A stretch of DNA of 48,809 nucleotides from an uncultured bacterium (GTDB taxonomy: Bacteria; Bacillota; Clostridia; Oscillospirales; Oscillospiraceae). The notes beneath the pieces were generated by a model. It did no database searches. It was not told where the DNA came from and was given only the letters and a program-made list of their open reading frames with translations. Shown piece after piece: positions 48,461-48,809 of this stretch (position 1 is its first letter; the number at the start of each line of letters is the position of its first letter). The translations under genes and the position numbers were made by a program. The stretch covers positions 1 to 48,809 of the forward strand of contig CANDCH010000016.1 of the NCBI GenBank assembly GCA_947383145.1, in the 5' to 3' direction.

Positions 48461-48809
48461 GGGGGCTGGACGCCCCCGCCCTGCTGGAGGCCGCGCAGGC
48501 CGGGGACAACGACGCCTGCGAGCGGCTCCTCCTGGACAACAGCGGCCTGATCTGGTCGGTGGCCCGGCGGTACTACGGCCGGGGGGTGGACCCGGAGGAC
48601 CTGTACCAGCTGGGCTGCCTGGGCTTTCTGAAGGCCATCCGGGGGTTCGACCTGGCCTACGGCACCCAGTTCTCCACCTACGCCGTGCCCAAAATCGCCG
48701 GGGAGATCCGGCGGTTTCTGCGGGACGACGGGGCGGTGAAGGTGAGCCGGAGCGCCAAGGAGCGGGCCATGGCCCTGCGCCAGCGGCGGCAGGAGCTGAC
48801 CCAGCGGCT
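48457..48809 (+). CDS. sigF: Sporulation sigma factor SigF, 5' part (cut by window end)
   Basis: A GTG at 48457 overlaps the spoIIAB stop and opens a frame that runs off the window. The visible 117 residues hold sigma region 2: ERLLLDNSGLIWSVARRY, PEDLYQLGCLGFLKAIRGFD, then FSTYAVPKIAGEIRRFLRDD, typical of sigma-F/G. It directs forespore transcription early in sporulation. The position in spoIIA decides sigF over sigG. Confidence 0.93.
   Translation, partial: MRGLDAPALLEAAQAGDNDACERLLLDNSGLIWSVARRYYGRGVDPEDLYQLGCLGFLKAIRGFDLAYGTQFSTYAVPKIAGEIRRFLRDDGAVKVSRSAKERAMALRQRRQELTQR

Overview
The window looks like chromosome of a GC-rich, spore-forming, anaerobic gut-type Firmicute, most likely Oscillospiraceae (Flavonifractor / Lawsonibacter / Intestinimonas-like). 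The support is the start of a spoIIAA-spoIIAB-sigF operon, a GerMN lipoprotein, a valine T-box in front of valS, S-layer-homology and sortase-type surface proteins, strong Shine-Dalgarno sites and a tRNA with encoded CCA. No species call can be made from sequence alone.

Layout. 1-375: short tandem repeat and a terminator. 376-6019: cell-envelope block with a D-Ala-D-Ala carboxypeptidase facing a polysaccharide deacetylase, then a helix-hairpin-helix protein, an OmpR-type regulator, a histidine kinase and a GerMN lipoprotein in one tightly overlapped run. 6062-7336: metY. 7401-11177: a membrane-anchored MerR regulator with a 19-bp-spacer promoter, a YbjQ protein, a DUF1648-like protein and an ABC exporter. 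11245-12901: Cys-type sulfatase and a small protein. 13012-15120: KtrB/KtrA potassium uptake. 15134-20941: an O-antigen-ligase-like protein and a 1418-residue sortase-type surface protein with an AT-rich inserted cassette. 21009-24130: CAT-like acetyltransferase with its TetR regulator, divergent from glgB. 24230-27125: ECF S component divergent from a MocR-type regulator that lacks the PLP lysine, then a TipAS-type MerR regulator. 27353-31051: ECF sigma/anti-sigma pair, SGNH lipoprotein and a ThrE-type exporter. 31080-31392: a compact locus resembling a type I toxin-antitoxin system, absent from ordinary gene calls. 31451-39232: SLH-domain surface protein with a coupled leader ORF, an AI-2E-family protein and a chemoreceptor with an extracytoplasmic CZB-like domain. 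39333-43994: an AT-richer accessory island with a fold-back MITE, a possible mobC/oriT remnant, a regulated hydrolase operon, a tnpV pseudogene, tRNA-Leu(CAG) and integrative-element fragments. 43978-48809: T-box, YcxB-like membrane protein, valS, then spoIIAA-spoIIAB-sigF (sigF cut by the window end).

Most promising for new biology: (1) the 31-codon hydrophobic peptide at 31193-31288, with its Shine-Dalgarno inside a hairpin, a convergent antisense promoter and homologous inverted 5' ends; (2) the YcxB-like protein placed between a valine T-box and valS; (3) the MocR regulator with Arg at the PLP-lysine position beside an ECF S component; (4) the 44-aa membrane peptide / two-hydrolase operon facing a TetR gene across GTAACA repeats; (5) a dispersed hairpin repeat whose stems differ by compensating changes. 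All functional statements rest on motif reading by eye; no database search was run.
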